DNA from: Clostridium sp. UBA4746
GTDB lineage: Bacteria > Bacillota > Clostridia > Clostridiales > Clostridiaceae
Reading direction: 5' to 3'
DNA length: 15,401 bases
NCBI GenBank assembly: GCA_002403785.1
Contig: DHIM01000281.1
Span: forward strand, 44,513 to 59,913
The notes below the pieces were generated by a model, which made no database searches, was not told the DNA's origin, and saw nothing but the letters and a program-made list of their open reading frames with translations. Below are positions 14,168-15,401 of the stretch, piece by piece (position 1 is the stretch's first letter; every line of letters starts with the position of its first letter). The translations under genes and the position numbers were made by a program.

Positions 14168-14896
14168 ATGAGAACTATATATTTTTATTTACTTATTATT
14201 ATTAATTTGATTTGGATAAACTTTAAGAAACCGAAATTTAATAGCATAAAAAAGCGAAAATCTATTGAAAAGGCAGAGGTGTATCTATTTAAGGTGGCTA
14301 CGAAATGGTCTAATTTTGTACTTAAGTCTGCAAATTTAAATTTAACAGTTATTGGGAAAGAAAATATACCAAATGAAGCTTGTCTTTTTGTTGGAAATCA
14401 CCAAAGTGATTTTGATATACCAGTAATACTTGCTAATATGAATAGACTTACGGGTGCAGTTGCTAAAAAAAGCATGTTGAAGATACCAATAATGAGCTAT
14501 TGGATGAAGCAAATACATTGCGTATTTATGGATAGAGAAAACCCAAGAGAGGCATTAAAGTCAATGGCAGAAGGTGTTGAAAATTTAAAAAATGGGTATT
14601 CTATGCTTATTTTTCCAGAAGGGACTAGAAGTAGATGTAATAATATGGGAGAATTTAAAAAGGGTAGTATGAGGCTAGCAATAAAGGCTGGAGTTCCTAT
14701 TGTTCCTATAACACTTTATGATACTTATAAAGTAATGGAAGGTAATAATGGGAAAATTAAAAGGGCAAGTGCTAAACTTATAATAGATAAACCTGTATAT
14801 CTTGATGGCATGTCAAAGGAAGAAAAAACTAATATTTCGGATTTGATAAAAAGCATAATCCAAGGTAATTTAGATAGGGAACGTCACGTAAGTTAG
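14168..14896 (+). CDS. plsC: 1-acyl-sn-glycerol-3-phosphate acyltransferase (PlsC family)
   Basis: Membrane-associated acyltransferase expected to acylate lysophosphatidic acid at sn-2 to phosphatidic acid, the second step of phospholipid synthesis. The 242 residues begin with a hydrophobic segment (about 4-18). The domain carries the four usual blocks: NHQSDFD (77-83; the HX4D motif with H78 and D83), a substrate-binding stretch around FMDRENPREA (120-129), FPEGTRS (149-155) and VPIVPI (176-181). All catalytic residues are present. The length is normal for the family. AAAGGA, 8 bases before the ATG, and a near-consensus promoter support the start. It is transcribed alone and ends in a long hairpin. 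Related acyltransferases of other specificity share these motifs, so the exact acceptor is inferred. Confidence 0.9.
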   Translation: MRTIYFYLLIIINLIWINFKKPKFNSIKKRKSIEKAEVYLFKVATKWSNFVLKSANLNLTVIGKENIPNEACLFVGNHQSDFDIPVILANMNRLTGAVAKKSMLKIPIMSYWMKQIHCVFMDRENPREALKSMAEGVENLKNGYSMLIFPEGTRSRCNNMGEFKKGSMRLAIKAGVPIVPITLYDTYKVMEGNNGKIKRASAKLIIDKPVYLDGMSKEEKTNISDLIKSIIQGNLDRERHVS

Positions 14897-14929
14897 GTTC
14901 ATATTCGGATTTGTTATTTATTTTAATGT

Positions 14930-14972
14930 ACCTAAAGAAAGAAGCAGCTAAAAGTTGCTTCTTTCTTTAGGT
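14930..14972 (+). terminator. 20-bp hairpin after the plsC-like gene
   Basis: Positions 14930-14949 pair with 14953-14972 over 20 bp with one G-U, around a three-base AAA loop. The descending arm is T-rich (CTTCTTTCTTTAGG), but no T-run follows the stem. It sits 34 bases after the plsC stop and is the likely terminator, although not a textbook one. Confidence 0.6.
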
Positions 14973-15084
14973 TATGGATTTATGTGTAATACTGTAGCTT
15001 TTGAACTAGTCATAGCTTTAAGAGTGTTTTACCTATATAGTATTAACCAAAGGTAAGTATATTATTGCAGCGATGAGGTGATAA

Positions 15085-15393
15085 TTAATCGTGTCTTTTG
15101 GTCATAATATCCTCTACTATAGATATTTTAGATTGTAGTAATGCATTTTCATCTTCAAGTTTTAATATAGTCTTTTCAGCTTCATTATTTTTGCTACTTG
15201 CAATCTTTAAAGTTTTTTGTAATTTTTTATTAAAGTTTGTTTTTTCATCTATTGTTGGTTTATATTTTTTGCTAATAGTAAAATTTTTATTGATTAAAAA
15301 GTATGTTTCATTATAAAATGTAATTAAACATAATTTAATTTTTTTAATTATATTTTTTATATTGGAAATAAGCAAATCTATAAGTTTATTCAT
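15085..15393 (-). CDS. Small lysine-rich protein with coiled-coil-like C-terminus, unrecognised
   Basis: A 102-residue frame that I cannot assign to a family. The N-terminal third (about residues 1-35) is an amphipathic to hydrophobic helix rich in I, L, K and N. A lysine-rich stretch follows, then a charged segment (about 65-98, including LEDENALLQSK) with leucine and isoleucine spacing suggestive of a short coiled coil. The frame stays open beyond the ATG at 15393 to the window edge, and only 8 upstream bases are visible, so the true start and ribosome binding site cannot be judged. An overlapping plus-strand frame (15098-15316) is very hydrophobic and lacks a ribosome binding site, so the minus frame is preferred. 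Confidence 0.4.
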   Translation of the reverse strand: MNKLIDLLISNIKNIIKKIKLCLITFYNETYFLINKNFTISKKYKPTIDEKTNFNKKLQKTLKIASSKNNEAEKTILKLEDENALLQSKISIVEDIMTKRHD

Positions 15394-15401
15394 ATATAAT
15401 C

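Noticed and set aside
15098..15316. 72-residue plus-strand frame opposite the right-edge ORF
   Set aside because: Its composition is dominated by S, F, L and V, as expected from the complement of an A-rich coding strand, and no ribosome binding site precedes it.
1..15401. Search for CRISPR arrays, insertion sequences, phage genes, tRNA or rRNA
   Set aside because: No regularly spaced repeats, transposase or integrase motifs, cloverleaf-like tRNA segments or rRNA-like GC-rich blocks were seen.

Overview
The window looks like chromosomal DNA from a low-GC endospore-forming Firmicute, most likely Clostridium sensu stricto or a close relative. The basis is the very AT-rich composition, strong AAGGAGG-type ribosome binding sites, heavy use of AT-rich codons, and the gene families present: a multi-PAS soluble histidine kinase, a MurT/GatD pair, a YtxH-like small protein and a BacA-type UppP. 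The content is mainly housekeeping and signalling. I see no transposase, phage gene, CRISPR array, rRNA or tRNA.

Layout. Positions 1-3910 hold a sigma-A-type promoter, an RNase HI with an N-terminal viroplasmin domain and an unusual C-terminal extension, and directly behind it a soluble sensor kinase with about five PAS domains and no response regulator nearby. A small YtxH-like membrane protein follows (4094-4270); its ribosome binding site lies in a 10-bp stem. Next come two tandem paralogous regulators (4465-7103), each an N-terminal Cro/CI-type HTH followed by TPR-like helices. A strong bidirectional terminator separates them from a minus-strand operon, murT-gatD (9292 to 7165), which amidates the D-glutamate of lipid II. 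A 471-base gap without a recognisable gene holds the murT promoter and a terminator-like hairpin.

The plus strand then carries a membrane-anchored protein with a transglutaminase-like core whose catalytic Cys and His appear to be missing (9764-10876), uppP (10979-11806) with a perfect palindrome upstream, and a phosphofructokinase of the mixed-substrate type (11910-13010). It faces a minus-strand, membrane-anchored ComEC-like metallo-beta-lactamase-fold protein (13141-14013) across another bidirectional terminator. That gene is divergent from a plsC-type acyltransferase (14168-14896), which ends in a 20-bp hairpin. A small uncharacterised coiled-coil-like ORF lies at the right edge on the minus strand.

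Functionally, much of the window serves the cell envelope: lipid II amidation (MurT/GatD), carrier-lipid recycling (UppP), phospholipid synthesis (PlsC) and several membrane-anchored proteins. These sit with signalling genes (orphan PAS kinase, paired HTH-TPR regulators) that could feed into growth-phase or sporulation decisions. No clearly new multi-gene system is evident. The best leads are the occluded ribosome binding site of the YtxH-like gene, the asymmetric regulator pair, and the apparently inactive transglutaminase-like membrane protein.
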